Shown: positions 1 through 10,500, counted from the first letter of the stretch. The stretch is 64,000 nucleotides of DNA from Aporhodopirellula aestuarii (GCF_023701485.1 NZ_JAMQBK010000062.1:1-64000); one strand, 5' to 3'. Program-made: numbers and translations. Notes: generated from the sequence alone by a model not told the origin.

Positions 1-430
1 AGTGGAAAAAGTCGAGCTAAAGGCCAGTTCTTTTTCAATGTCATGCGCATGCGAGCGACGTTTTTCAATGATTTCGGGATGGTGAGATCTCGGCCACCCA
101 GAAGTCGTTACGTAAGGCATGGCTGGTGGCTTCGAAAGAGTGATTGGCCCTGTTTAGGACACTGGCATGCCTCGAAAACCCCGTTGCAAAGCCGCTGGTC
201 CCGCGGACGTGTAGGTCGTTCACGCTGTGAAGCGGTGTGCTGGCGATATCGGTGGAGGATGTTGACCACAAAATGGTCGAACGACACGAAAGTAGCGAGA
301 GGTTCTCGAAAGTTCCTTCATGACCGTTAACGCTGGGGTTGGCTTTCACATCACCAGCATGGAAGACTGCTTGTTGGCGAGCGGCAGAATGACTGCTAAG
401 CAGGTGGGCAGGAATAATTGGGAAAAATCC

Positions 431-515
431 TATGAGCCATTCGGGCGTTAGCCTGGACTGCTAAGTCTCTGGACCGCTAAATCGTTGCGAAGACGTGGGA
501 ATACAAGGCCACGCC
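431..515. repeat. diverged direct repeat, copy A
   Basis: This segment, beginning TATGAGCC and ending in GGCCACGC, is repeated in the same orientation at 1033-1100. Both copies contain a CCTGGA(C/T)TGCTAA block and then a block of the form TTGC(G/A)A(A/G)(G/A)ACGTGG(G/A)AAT(A/G)CAAG(G/A)CCACGC. Copy A carries about 16 extra bases between the two blocks. It is probably a decayed interspersed repeat, not a coding sequence. Confidence 0.55.
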
Positions 516-702
516 AGTATTGCTTCCGTTTTAGGTCGCGATAGCGACGGCAGGCGAAAGCCCGGGACGCGAGTCCGGGGTCGACGCCGCCTCCACACAT
601 CCCAAGTCGCGAAGCGATGACAGATGCCGTACCCGGTGATTCATTCGTGCGCACGGGGTTTGTGTCGTCGCGTTGCGACTTGCTTCTCTTCGTTTGCCCA
701 AA

Positions 703-722
703 CCACGGACTCACGTCCGTGG
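703..722. repeat. perfect 8-bp hairpin
   Basis: CCACGGAC (703-710), a TCAC loop and GTCCGTGG (715-722) form a perfect inverted repeat. No T-run follows on either strand and no gene ends next to it, so it is not an obvious rho-independent terminator. It may be part of an interspersed repeat. Confidence 0.5.
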
Positions 723-1032
723 CTTCTGGATGTCGTCACTATCGTGACTAACCATTCGCGAAAATCTGGATTCAGCTAAACAAAAATAGGACAGCGACAC
801 ATCTTGTCCATAACGAAGTTTTGGCATTTCAGCGATAGCTTTGGTTGGGAGTAGGAACCACGGTTAGCATCAAATGAAAGATATACCGAAAGTCTCTAGC
901 CTACGTGCTTAGCAGCCTGGCATATTCATCGCTCGACCCAATTCCTCATCTAACGATCGCCTGTCGCTGTGTCTGCCGAGTTGCTGAACGATGTCCAGCC
1001 AATCGTTTCGAGAGTGCCGGTAGTTTGAATTT

Positions 1033-1100
1033 CATGAGTCAATTAGGCGTTGCCCTGGATTGCTAACTCATTGCAAAAACGTGGAAATGCAAGACCACGC
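1033..1100. repeat. diverged direct repeat, copy B
   Basis: This is the shorter partner of the repeat at 431-515, aligned through CATGAGTC, the CCTGGATTGCTAA block and the terminal CCACGC. It lacks the ~16-base insert of copy A. The two copies lie about 600 bp apart in the same orientation. Confidence 0.5.
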
Positions 1101-1342
1101 AAGTTTGAGTCAATTCTTAGTCGTGGATCGCTCCGTCGATCCAGCGTTTCGGCGACCTGGAATGGTTGTGCGCCAACTTTTGATTTGGCTTAAAAAGCGG
1201 CTGATTGGCAACAATCGCGTCATGCCTTGTCATTGGACCGCGGACGAGCTGGAAAACGCCAATTTCTGGCGGCGTGTTAGAGTTCTCGACCCTCACGTAG
1301 CGAAGCCTCTCCGAGGCTACGAAAGCAGAAACGCCCGCGATC

Positions 1343-1453
1343 CTCGGTCTCGGGGACGTCGATTGTTTTAGTGCACTTTTTACCGGACGGCTCGCGCCGT
1401 TCCGCTACTTTTGAAATCCCGCAGTGATTAAATCGACGTCCCGAGAGACCGAG
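1343..1453. repeat. 111-bp element bounded by ~22-bp inverted repeats
   Basis: The left arm (1343-1364) starts CTCGGTCTCGGGG and ends ACGTCGATT. The right arm (1431-1453) is its near-perfect reverse complement, differing by about one substitution and one inserted base. The interior has GATTGTTTTAGTGC on the left, a 25-base block at 1382-1406 shared with repeats near 41.1 kb, and TTGAAATCCCGCAG before the right arm. A shorter relative of the same left-interior-right order lies at 50870-50942. There is no coding capacity, so a MITE-like or REP-like non-autonomous repeat is the likeliest reading. Confidence 0.6.
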
Positions 1454-1495
1454 CTACGTGAAGAGTGGCGCCGTGCAGTCTGGGACTCACCCGGT

Positions 1496-1519
1496 AACAA
1501 ACATCGCCACAGCGCGATG
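1496..1519 (-). terminator. candidate rho-independent terminator
   Basis: On the minus strand CATCGC, a 6-base loop and GCGATG are followed by TTTGTT. The structure starts about 13 bp beyond the stop codon of the gene ending at 1532, where a terminator for the three-gene minus-strand operon would be expected. The stem is only 6 bp and the T-run is interrupted, so the call is tentative. Confidence 0.4.
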
Positions 1520-1531
1520 ATTCCTCGCCGG

Positions 1532-2767
1532 TTACTCAGTGGGTGGCAATAACAATGGGGGACGAATGTCGAACGGATGAATTTTCTCTTCTCGAGGTAA
1601 ATCGTGGCGGTCCCAGCTGCCTGCCTGTAACCGAACCGTCCGACCGGGACGAATTCCTTCTAGCAATTCGTTCATGCGAAAACGGAGACGGAATCCGCTG
1701 CTACCCGGAGCGATTATTGGATTAGAAAGTGATTCGCTAACGTTAATTAACTCAGTGACCCGAACAGATTGACCATCATTATGGGCGTCATGAGTTCGCA
1801 GTGAGGATTCCGCAACAATGACCCGTGCCGACTGATTTGAAGGAAAGAAATCGGCATGCTTTGTCTCAAAACCGGTATAGAACTCGACCGTGACGATGCC
1901 TGCGCCCTTTTCCAGGTATTCAATCGCGGACACCATTGCTGGAAAACCACGATCTCTGATCTGCTGATCAAACACCCGCTGTTGTCGTTCCGAAGCGGCG
2001 GCCCGGCTGGCGGGGTCAATCCAGAGATCGGTCACCCGCCCCGGCCCATACATGGTCGCCCAAGTGAGATTAAACAACACCGTTTGCCCGACGGCCAAAT
2101 CGGCCCAATCCCCCATTTTATTTGCCTTCCAGACGCGGGTTGCAAGGGTGTAATCCAAGATCTGTTTTCCTCGTAGGCCTTCCACGGTGGGGAACCCGGA
2201 AAGTTCGGGCAATCTGGATTCCTTTTCGAGCGGTACCTTTTCAACCGTCAGTTTTTGCTGAGCAGAATCAATAGCGAGAATCTTCCAACCTTGGTTCTGC
2301 CGTTGATAAAAAGTGAAATCGTCTTCCAATCGCAGCGCTTGGCTAAGCGGTGAATCCGGCGACCGATCAATGGGTTGGTTTTTGACAGTGGCTGCGTAGT
2401 CGGTTTCCATCAGCTCGACGGGAAAATTACCCGCAGGCCCCAAGTGGAACCAGCCATGCAAATGCGTCCCGAGGGGAATGTCAGCAAGCGAGGCCGTCGC
2501 TCCGTTATAAAAGATCGCACCGTACGGCAGCATGCTAAACGCCAGCGGTAGATCTTGGTGGTATTTGATTCGTGAATCCAGACGATCGCATCTTAGGATC
2601 CCCATCCGATTGACATGATCCACCATCGTCAATTCTCCGGCGATCACGTGAGAGGTTCCCGGGGTCGGAAAGGCATCTGGGGTTGCTACCGTCGCGGTCT
2701 GCTGAGCCATTGCCGCGGTTGCCATCAGTGTCCAACCGCACATCGCCAGGAAACGAAGACGCCTCAT
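1532..2767 (-). CDS. exported hypothetical protein of the DUF1552/DUF1592 operon
   Basis: A 411-residue protein with a clear Sec signal peptide: basic MRRLRF start, hydrophobic core, and an AMA-Q cleavage-type site near residue 21. The rest has no domain that I recognise; it seems to be mostly beta-rich, with repeated short segments reminiscent of small OB-like or SH3-like modules, which is only an impression. Its ATG overlaps the stop of the upstream DUF1552 gene by 4 bp (ATGA), so the two are very likely co-transcribed and translationally coupled. By position it is the third gene of the operon that begins at 6595, and it probably acts outside the cytoplasm with the other two products. Function is unknown. 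Confidence 0.8.
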   Translation of the reverse strand: MRRLRFLAMCGWTLMATAAMAQQTATVATPDAFPTPGTSHVIAGELTMVDHVNRMGILRCDRLDSRIKYHQDLPLAFSMLPYGAIFYNGATASLADIPLGTHLHGWFHLGPAGNFPVELMETDYAATVKNQPIDRSPDSPLSQALRLEDDFTFYQRQNQGWKILAIDSAQQKLTVEKVPLEKESRLPELSGFPTVEGLRGKQILDYTLATRVWKANKMGDWADLAVGQTVLFNLTWATMYGPGRVTDLWIDPASRAAASERQQRVFDQQIRDRGFPAMVSAIEYLEKGAGIVTVEFYTGFETKHADFFPSNQSARVIVAESSLRTHDAHNDGQSVRVTELINVSESLSNPIIAPGSSGFRLRFRMNELLEGIRPGRTVRLQAGSWDRHDLPREEKIHPFDIRPPLLLPPTE

Positions 2768-4128
2768 GATTCAATCTCCGATACCGTGCTGACACTGTCC
2801 GCAAACGCTTCTGTATCGACTCCCATCTTCTGTGCCATCGTAAGCAGCACGTTGCTAAGTCGTCCTTTATCGTTAGTGGGTCGAGAACAGATGCCGTAAT
2901 GCTTTTTGGGATCACTTAAATCGTAGCCATCGAAGTGTCCGAGGTTGTAATCAATATGCTGTCCGTGACGCAGACCTAAGTTGCTGCCGCCCGCCAAAAT
3001 GGTCGGCACGTTTGCATTGCCGTGACTGTGCCCGTACGCCATGCCACTGCCGTACAGCACCATCGTGGTGTCGAGCAATTTTCCGTCGGCGTCTTCCACT
3101 GCTGAAAGTCGATCTAGCAAATAAGCAAATTGTTCAAAATTGAAAGTATCACTTTCGGTCAAACGACGAAGTTGCTCGGGATCCCCGTTGTGATGGGAGA
3201 GTGAATGACGAGTTTGATTGATTGAGATCTCGGGGATCGGTAACCCTTTGCCTTCGTCGCCGCTACTAAACGTAACAACTCGGGTCATATCGGTTTGAAA
3301 TGCAAGCACGATCAGGTCGTACATCATGCGAAAATACTCACCCACCTTCTGCTGAGAGACGTCACGATTAATACGGCGCTCGTCGTCTGCCGCGACCTCG
3401 GGTCGAGGAACGTCAAGCCATTGATCGGCTCGTTGTGTCCGGATTTCGACTTCCCGAACCGAGGAAAGATATTGGTCTAAACGCGTGCGGTCTTGAACTC
3501 CAATCTCACGTTGAAGGGCTCGTGACTCATCGAGAATCGCGTCCAACACACTTTTCGTCTGTTGCAGTCCGCGGCGTTCTTTTTCCACCCCACCATCGGG
3601 CGCGTAAAAGAGACGTTTAAACACCTCCATTGGCTTTATCTCCGCTGGCAATGCGATCCCATCGCTGTTGTAAGACAACGATCGACCCGTGTTGCTCAAA
3701 ACGAGCGAAGGGAAGCGGGTCATGGGTGCCGTTTTCTCGGCCATCAGTTGATCGATTGAAATCGAATTTCGTTCCGTTGGACCGATCTTGCCGCCAGTCA
3801 ACCAGATGCTTTGACACCCGTGGTGATGCCCGAGAGCGTGCGGATGATGCAGCCCGCTGATCGGCGTCAAATGATCACGATGTCTTTCGAGTGGCTTTAG
3901 CGATTTGCTAAACGTGTAGCCCTTACCGGATTCGAGAATTTGGTAGTCGAGTGTATTCACCCCATTGGGAAGATAGATGAAAACGCTTCGGCCGGGTTTC
4001 GAATCGTTGATCGAAGCAGCGCGAACAGGTCGCATGCAATCGAGAAGAGGTAACGCAACCGACGCGCCAGCTCCACGAAGCAAGCGACGACGCGAAATCC
4101 GCCGCTGTTGAGAATGAAAGTATGCCAT
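2764..4128 (-). CDS. DUF1552 family exported protein (Tat-type signal)
   Basis: The start region carries a twin-arginine-like motif (RRRLLRGAG) followed by a short hydrophobic stretch, indicating export of a folded protein. The body matches my knowledge of the planctomycete/verrucomicrobial DUF1552 family: an early YLPNGVN segment, the GLHHPHALGHHHGC block, a LVLSNTGRSLS-like block, a YGSGMAYGHSHGNANVPTILAGG block and a C-terminal LSNVLLTMAQKMG segment. These proteins occur beside DUF1587/1592 cytochrome-like genes, as here (28-31 bp gap upstream), and resemble DUF1501/sulfatase-fold proteins; their substrate is not known. I take the ATG at 4128; a TTG one codon earlier is possible. The stop overlaps the next gene by 4 bp. 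Conserved His-rich motifs may bind metal (inference). Confidence 0.88.
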   Translation of the reverse strand: MAYFHSQQRRISRRRLLRGAGASVALPLLDCMRPVRAASINDSKPGRSVFIYLPNGVNTLDYQILESGKGYTFSKSLKPLERHRDHLTPISGLHHPHALGHHHGCQSIWLTGGKIGPTERNSISIDQLMAEKTAPMTRFPSLVLSNTGRSLSYNSDGIALPAEIKPMEVFKRLFYAPDGGVEKERRGLQQTKSVLDAILDESRALQREIGVQDRTRLDQYLSSVREVEIRTQRADQWLDVPRPEVAADDERRINRDVSQQKVGEYFRMMYDLIVLAFQTDMTRVVTFSSGDEGKGLPIPEISINQTRHSLSHHNGDPEQLRRLTESDTFNFEQFAYLLDRLSAVEDADGKLLDTTMVLYGSGMAYGHSHGNANVPTILAGGSNLGLRHGQHIDYNLGHFDGYDLSDPKKHYGICSRPTNDKGRLSNVLLTMAQKMGVDTEAFADSVSTVSEIES

Positions 4129-4159
4129 CAAATTTTTCTTTAGAAATCGGGGAGGTGGC

Positions 4160-6595
4160 TTATCGTTTCAAAAAAAGGTCCGACAAGACAAAATGTTCCA
4201 AAATGTTTTGCAGTCGAAACCCTTCTTTTTGACTGGCAATGACAATCGCATGAATCGCCTCGCGATCGTCAATCGTCATCGGACGCCGTAGCGCATAGGT
4301 GGCAAGCTTTTCAACGAATGCCAACGCAAATTGATTCGAATGGTTGAGCAACAATTGCTTAAATTGATCTGGTCCATCAAATGTTTGACCGTTGGGCAAT
4401 TCACCACTCGCATCCACCGTGGGGTGTTTGCCCTGGCCGTGTTGCACAAATTCTTCGGTACGCCATCTTCCCACTGCGTCGTAATTATCGAAAGCGAATC
4501 CCAGGGGATCGATCTTACGATGACAAGCTGCACACTGCGCATGGACTGTGTGCGCCGCCAATTTCATGCGTATCGTTGCTCGGGGCTGGTCCACCGGATT
4601 AGGTTCAATCGCGTCGATGTTGGCGGGGGGCGGATTGGGCGTCCTTCCGAAAATGACTTCCGAAACCCAAATGCCACGATGGACGGGGCGATGACGCGTT
4701 CCGTCGGATGTCAGAGACAACACGGATGCCTGAGTTAGCAGCCCACCCCGATGACTTTGTTTGTTCAACATGACTCGTTGAAATCCTGCGTCACCCGGCG
4801 GGGGCAGTTCATAGTGCGTCGCCAATCGAGGATTCACCATCGTCCAATCGGAATGCAAGAATTCTCGAATCGACAGGTTGCGTCGAAACACCTCTGCGAA
4901 GAACAGGGTTGACTCCAACACCATGCTTTTTTCCAACCAAGGATCGTAGTCGGGGTACAACTTTTCGTCGGGTGGAAACATGCCAACTTTGGCAAGCTGC
5001 AACCACTGTCGTGGGAAGGAATCGCAGAAACGGTCGATCTTCGGATCCGCGAGCATTCGCCGCAGCTGAGACTTTAATGTCGCCGGTTCATGCAATGAAC
5101 CTTGTTCTGCGGCGGCGATCAATTCTGCGTCCGGCATCGAACTCCACAGAAAGTGCGATAAGCGTGACGCAAGTTCCCAAGAAGTGAGCGTTTCACGATG
5201 CTGGCCCGGGACACCCTCGCGAAGGTAATAGAAATTCTGTGACGCCAGGATTCCCAACATTCCCATCTTGAATGCATCACGTGGCGATGTTCCGGCCTGG
5301 AGTTCGCTGTTGACGACACTTAAATACCGATCGATCTCATCAGGTTTCGCCGGACGCCGCCAAGCGAGACTTGCAAAACGCGATAGTGATTCTCGAACAT
5401 CGTCAATCGCACGTTCATCGGGCGGAAGAAATCGCGTTTGCTTTGCTAGACTCGTTTCGTCAACAATCGGACCTTCCCACTCAATCGAGTCAAAGATCAA
5501 AAACGGATACAACGCATTGCCGTCCTCGTCCGTCATCTTGCGCTGCCATGGGGCACGCGAAAGTGGGTGATCTAACGTCGTAAAGACATGCTGACCACTT
5601 GGTCGCCCCGCGCGCCCCGAGTTGGACGGACCGGGCACTTCATTGGTGACCGACATCGTGATCTTGCCTTCCAAATAGGTTTCGAACTCAAGCGTCACCG
5701 GCTGCAGTTCGGGCGCAATCACATCTTGTTCAAAAATCATTCGATCGAGTTGTTGGCAATAAATCGCAACGTGAGGCGGTCGCCCCTCTTTCGATGGCAG
5801 ACCACTGAGCCTTAATTTGGCTCGATAGATGCCGGGCGGCATCACATACCCTCCGTGCGCCGGTTCGACGTACGACATACGATGTCCCGGCCAAATCAAA
5901 GTGCGGACTTGGTCTTCGATCCCTTGTTCCTGAAACACAACTCGGCGCCCGCGATTGGGCCAATCGATATCGATGGCATCCTTTTTCCAGGTCCGTGAAT
6001 TTGCCAACGTTTGCGGATACGCGATATCGAGAATCTCGCGAGCTGCCACGAGATACTTTTCAACGTGGGATGGCGAGAGAGAAAGCAGCGAGCCGATGCG
6101 TTCAAATCCTTTCCACTCAGGATCTGCCGTCATGCGGCCGGGCGCTGCCGTGTCATAATGAACGCCAAGCAAATCAAAAATGGAATGGGAATACTCTTCG
6201 CGGCTGAGCCGATAGAACGCAACCGATGAACGCTGCGACATACGGCTGTGCTCACCTTCTTTGATTTTTCTCCCAATCCAATCGACCACCTGTTCGATTT
6301 CTGCCGCACTGGGGCGAGATTGGTCAGGCGGGGGCATTTCACCCGAATTGATTCGGCCGATGACTTCATCCCATCGTTCTGCGGTATGGATTGCATGAAA
6401 ATCCAGTTGCAAGTTGTCGAGCCGAAAGTCACCCTCCTGAGTGTTTTGGTCGTGACAATCGAAGCAGTGCGTTTCGAAGAACGGAAGGACGGTTTGTTCA
6501 AAAGATCTTACGTCGTCAGCGACAGCGACCACCGTGAGAGTGGGAAGGACAACCAATGCAGCCAACGCAAGCGTGCGTATGACGGAGTCTTTCAT
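4160..6595 (-). CDS. DUF1587/DUF1592/DUF1588/DUF1585 cytochrome-like protein
   Basis: An 811-residue exported protein. From the ATG at 6595 it has a good signal peptide (hydrophobic residues 6-25, ending VAVA-DD). A cytochrome c motif CFDCH follows at residues 44-48. The order then agrees with the planctomycete multi-DUF family: a DUF1587 region (FYRLSREEYSHSIFDLLG), central DUF1595/1592 regions, a DUF1588 region (SDGTRHRPVHRGIWV and a second haem motif CAACHRKIDPLGFAFDNYDAVG) and a C-terminal DUF1585 region (FVEKLATYALRRP). Frame remains open 30 codons further upstream, but that segment has no signal-like character. It is the first gene of the operon with the DUF1552 and hypothetical genes. 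The role is unknown; a periplasmic haem-dependent oxidation is inferred from the two CxxCH motifs. Confidence 0.9.
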   Translation of the reverse strand: MKDSVIRTLALAALVVLPTLTVVAVADDVRSFEQTVLPFFETHCFDCHDQNTQEGDFRLDNLQLDFHAIHTAERWDEVIGRINSGEMPPPDQSRPSAAEIEQVVDWIGRKIKEGEHSRMSQRSSVAFYRLSREEYSHSIFDLLGVHYDTAAPGRMTADPEWKGFERIGSLLSLSPSHVEKYLVAAREILDIAYPQTLANSRTWKKDAIDIDWPNRGRRVVFQEQGIEDQVRTLIWPGHRMSYVEPAHGGYVMPPGIYRAKLRLSGLPSKEGRPPHVAIYCQQLDRMIFEQDVIAPELQPVTLEFETYLEGKITMSVTNEVPGPSNSGRAGRPSGQHVFTTLDHPLSRAPWQRKMTDEDGNALYPFLIFDSIEWEGPIVDETSLAKQTRFLPPDERAIDDVRESLSRFASLAWRRPAKPDEIDRYLSVVNSELQAGTSPRDAFKMGMLGILASQNFYYLREGVPGQHRETLTSWELASRLSHFLWSSMPDAELIAAAEQGSLHEPATLKSQLRRMLADPKIDRFCDSFPRQWLQLAKVGMFPPDEKLYPDYDPWLEKSMVLESTLFFAEVFRRNLSIREFLHSDWTMVNPRLATHYELPPPGDAGFQRVMLNKQSHRGGLLTQASVLSLTSDGTRHRPVHRGIWVSEVIFGRTPNPPPANIDAIEPNPVDQPRATIRMKLAAHTVHAQCAACHRKIDPLGFAFDNYDAVGRWRTEEFVQHGQGKHPTVDASGELPNGQTFDGPDQFKQLLLNHSNQFALAFVEKLATYALRRPMTIDDREAIHAIVIASQKEGFRLQNILEHFVLSDLFLKR

Positions 6596-7508
6596 ATCGA
6601 AAACTAAACGGTGGGGAGATGCAGGCGGGAGAGCCAAACTCGCGGGCATTTCTAGAAGCGAGGCTCTTTGCAGCGATCGACGCACTTTTCGGCGATCGGC
6701 TCAGAGGCTAATGGCGCAGACCCGAGAAATATCACCGAGTTTCTTTTTTTTTACTGAGGGGAATCTGTCTGGTTCGGAGACGTCCCCTCTCACATCAGTA
6801 TGCTGGCGGTTAAATGCCCCGTCGCCTGCACGATGATCCCCTGCTGAGCCACCGCGGCGATTGCATCACAAACGCACTGCCCGCACCAAGCGTTATTCGA
6901 TCCAATGGTTTTGGGGTTGAGTTTGGTTGACAGGCAACGCGACCGGTTCCATTTAGCCGCCTCCTGATGAAGATGCATGGGAATACTGAGGGCACTCGTC
7001 GTTCTCCCCAACCTGCCACCGAGACGTTGTCTAAACGGCAAGCACCCGGTGTCGACTCTCGATTCCTTTGAGCTGTCTTGCGTACCTGTGATGATCACGA
7101 TCGTCACAAACCTGCTATTGCGTCGTCTGACCTGAAATGGTGAGTTGCTCGAACCGGAGGGCTCGCGTCTTACCGCTAGAAAGCTTAGCGGTGCGGCGCA
7201 GGCCGCCCGGTGTTACCCCAATTTGGAATGCTGGCGAAGCACTCGCACTTCTTGTCGCGCTCTGTGACGAGTGAGACCATCTGCACAGTTTCAAAGCGTT
7301 CGCCGCCCACGTCATCTACGATTGCGGTCTTTTCCACGCACGCTGTTCGGAAGAATGGCCACATACAGGAGACCTGAGGATTTCGGAATAACATTTGCCT
7401 GCTCAGAGGATGGTCAAGCGAGAGAGGGCGTCGGCGATGTTTCAAAGCAGTTTGGGTAGGTCAAGACCGATTGGCGTTGGCAAGGTCCGAATCGGTCGCG
7501 AGTCAGGT
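6596..7508. other. intergenic region between divergent operons
   Basis: No credible gene is seen in this ~0.9-kb spacer between the DUF1592 operon (minus) and the TPR-CHAT operon (plus), so both promoters should lie here. A 66-bp interspersed repeat (7146-7211) sits in it. In-frame codons run upstream of the CHAT start to 7395, but the translated residues do not look like a protein N-terminus. Confidence 0.55.
7146..7211. repeat. 66-bp interspersed repeat, copy at 7.1 kb
   Basis: Begins TGCTCGAACCGG and ends GCCGCCCGGT. It aligns without gaps to 41051-41116 at about 53 of 66 positions. An internal hairpin is visible (ACCGCTA - GAAAGCT - TAGCGGT). The last ~25 bases, read on the minus strand, also resemble 1382-1406. 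It lies upstream of a gene and has no coding content, so it is a REP-like candidate. Confidence 0.55.
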
Positions 7509-10500
7509 ATGCGCGCGATGAGGCGTTCCCGGTTCGGACTCTGGTTTGTGTTGATCGGGATGGTCGCGACGGCTTTCGCAGCCGACGGACCGGAGGGAAC
7601 GAACGAACCGCTGTCACCAACATCGGTATCAACTTCCGATCCGCTGCTAGAAGCCAAATCGCTGTTCGCGAAGCAGCAGGGGCAAGCGGCGATTGCTGCA
7701 GCCGAAGCGGTCCTTCCACGCATCGGCGAAGCCCCCGATGAACCTCATTGGGTGACACCATTGACCTGGTTGGCTGCTCGCTATGAGGAACAGGGCGATT
7801 GGACCGGTGCACTCAAGAATTGGCAACGAGCTTACAACGCGCAGGTTGCTCTTGCGGGCCGCGAGCACTGGCGGTCGCTGGGGATCGGTGCAGAGATTGG
7901 CTTTGTTCAGGGAGTGCTCAATCGAGAGGAATCGCACCAAAACAAGATTCAAGATGCTGGCGAACGGCTCTTCAAGGCGAAGTCACTCCGCGAACAAGGC
8001 AAGTCCGATGAAGCGGTGAGGTTGCTGCGGCAAGTGCTCGAATCATATGAGCAAACCGGGTTCACGAACTCGCATCGCTATGGATTAACGTTGATGGAGT
8101 TGGGGATTTGTTTTCGTGAACAAGACGAGCTGGACCAATCGGAGACACGATTGCGACAGGGGATGGAAGTGATTGCCAGCATGGTTGGCGATTATCATCC
8201 GTTAACCGCAGAGTGCATGGCCGAGTTGGCTTGGGTCTTTCATTCCCGGTCTGAAACCTTTTTGACACGGCAGTGGATGAGATGGTCTGCGGAATCACTG
8301 CAGCAAACCGTCGGCGAGCAAGATCGGCGTTTTATCTTGAGAGTCGAACATCTGGCGATGATGCTCACGCAACAGCTTGATTACGATTCAGCGCTCGACT
8401 TATTAAAGTTCGCATTGGGACTTCGCGAGAATTTGAGCGGTAAAGGGTCGCCCACTTACATCAAGACCTTAACGAACCTCGCCGCCGTGTTCGTATTGCG
8501 AGGTGAATTGCAAAACGCCGAGCCGCTGCTTCAGGAATCACTCGCGTATTATGAATCTGCTCGGCACAACGATCCTTCGGGCTATGCCAATGCGCTGAAC
8601 TACCAGTTCTATATTGCGATGCAGCGACAGGACATGCTGACGGCGGAAAAGCTCATGTTACGCAAAATTGAGCAGCTTGCCTTAGCTGGCGATACGCCAC
8701 CGATCCAACTGGCGCAGGACTACAAAAGCCTGGGGGCGGTACAACTCGGTTTAGACAAATGCGTGCGAGCCCTCGATGCCATCAACCAATCACTTCGGAT
8801 CCACGAAGAAATCGGTGATACTTCGTCTCTGCAATACGCTCAGACGCAAGTTCATTTGGCAATCGCGTATCAAGCCTTGGGACAAATCGAAGCGGCGAGG
8901 AAGACCTATGAGGTTGCGGTCGCCGTATTTGTCGACTCCCAACAAACCCTGACCGATGAATACGCCGTTTGTCTGGAGAACATGGCGCACCTGGAAGAAC
9001 AACAGGGGCAGTACGTGCGGGCGGAACACGCTTACACCCTGGCGCTCGAGGTCCGAGAAAAAATTTCGGGAAAGGATAGCTTCGAGTATCTCAGCGCGAT
9101 GGCGCAAATCGCGAAATTAACAGCCGATCGCGGTTATGTGACCAGCGCTCGCGAAAAATGGACGCAGCTCAGCAGGCTGGTCGAAGAATCACAAGGGACT
9201 TCCAGTGAAGCCTACGTGTATTGCTTGCTCGGAACAGCGCGGACCTATCGAGATGACGATCCAAGGAAACTGCAGGAGCTTAAGAAAGCGATTGCGACGG
9301 CAAAGTCGGTTGCCGGGGAGCAAAGCTTTGTGTTTCGCGAAGGTCTCGATGAATTAGGAAAGTACCATGCCAGTCAGGGGGAGATTGAAGAAGCCATCGA
9401 GGTGTTTCGTCGACTCGCCAGAATCGAAAAGGAATTTGTCGGCGAGCAAAGTCGGAGTCACCTGCAAACGCTTTCCAGCTTAGCGAGGATGTATCTCAGA
9501 CAACAGGATTGGGAACAATCGACGTTGCTTTTCGAACAGATCCTCGCTCATCAGCAGCGTCGATGCGGCGAGGAAAATCTGGTGACGATTCAGGCTCGGG
9601 CGGAACTGGCGGAAGCCTTGGTGCAAGCTGGTGAGTTTTCAAAGGTCACCAAACACTATGCCGAGAATGCACGCGTCAGCGAGCAGCTCTACGGAAAACA
9701 CGCCTTCGAAACAATCAGGTATTGGGTGGCCTTGGCCGATAATCACATGCGTTTGAAAAATCAATCGGAGGCTGAGAAGCTTTATCGAGAGATGCTCCAA
9801 CGCGAATTGAAGTCAAGCCAGACCGAGGCGGTGCGTTGGTCGATCGTCCAGCACGTTCGCAGCAGCGGGCTACGCCGTCATTTGCTCAACGCCATTTTGA
9901 CTCTCAGTCGCGAGCGTCCCACCCAAGCGTCCGAGAACTATCGGTTTGTGCTGGCTTGGAAAGGCCAACAGCTATCCTCTAATCTGCAGGCCCGATCGCA
10001 GGGAGATCCTGAGGTGAAGGCACAATTAGCCGAATTGCAACGACTTGATACGCTGTTGTCGGCACATTTGCTCCAAGACACCGACCCCATCGATCCACTC
10101 TCGTGGCAACGAAAAGGTGAGCAGCTTATGCAAGAGAAAGAACGAGTCGCTTCGTTGCTTTCTCAGCAGGCAAATCGCATGGCGAATCAGGCTTCAACCG
10201 TCGATGTCCAAGCCGTCATCGAGTCGCTTCCTCATGACGTCGTCTTGGTTGATATTGTCGAGTTTCAGTCCGATCCGTGGCGTCAACCTTCACGCCGTGC
10301 TGGTGGTCAGGACAGCCAGCAGGACGATCGAAACTTGGTCGCGTTTCTTCTCGGTTCCGGTTTTCCGATTCAGGCAGTTCATCTTGGGCCATCAGCCAAG
10401 ATTGACGAACAAATCAATCTTTGGCGAAACGATTTTGGGAACTCGCGCGACAGCCATCAGGCTGGCGTGGATCTGCGGCGTCTGCTTTGGGAGCCGCTGC

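Larger units (their letters stand above)
1..1495. other. gene-poor region with diverged repeats
   Basis: I see no credible protein gene here; the short open frames have no recognisable domains and low-complexity, repeat-derived composition. The stretch contains a pair of diverged direct repeats (431-515 and 1033-1100), a perfect hairpin (703-722) and an inverted-repeat element (1343-1453), each listed separately. The phrases around 440-520 and 1040-1100 resemble interspersed repeats that I associate with Rhodopirellula-type genomes, but that resemblance is from memory and not checked. Confidence 0.6.

Noticed and set aside
1060-1371. 103-codon plus-strand frame
   Set aside because: Runs through the repeat at 1033-1100 and the left arm of the inverted-repeat element; no protein-like features.
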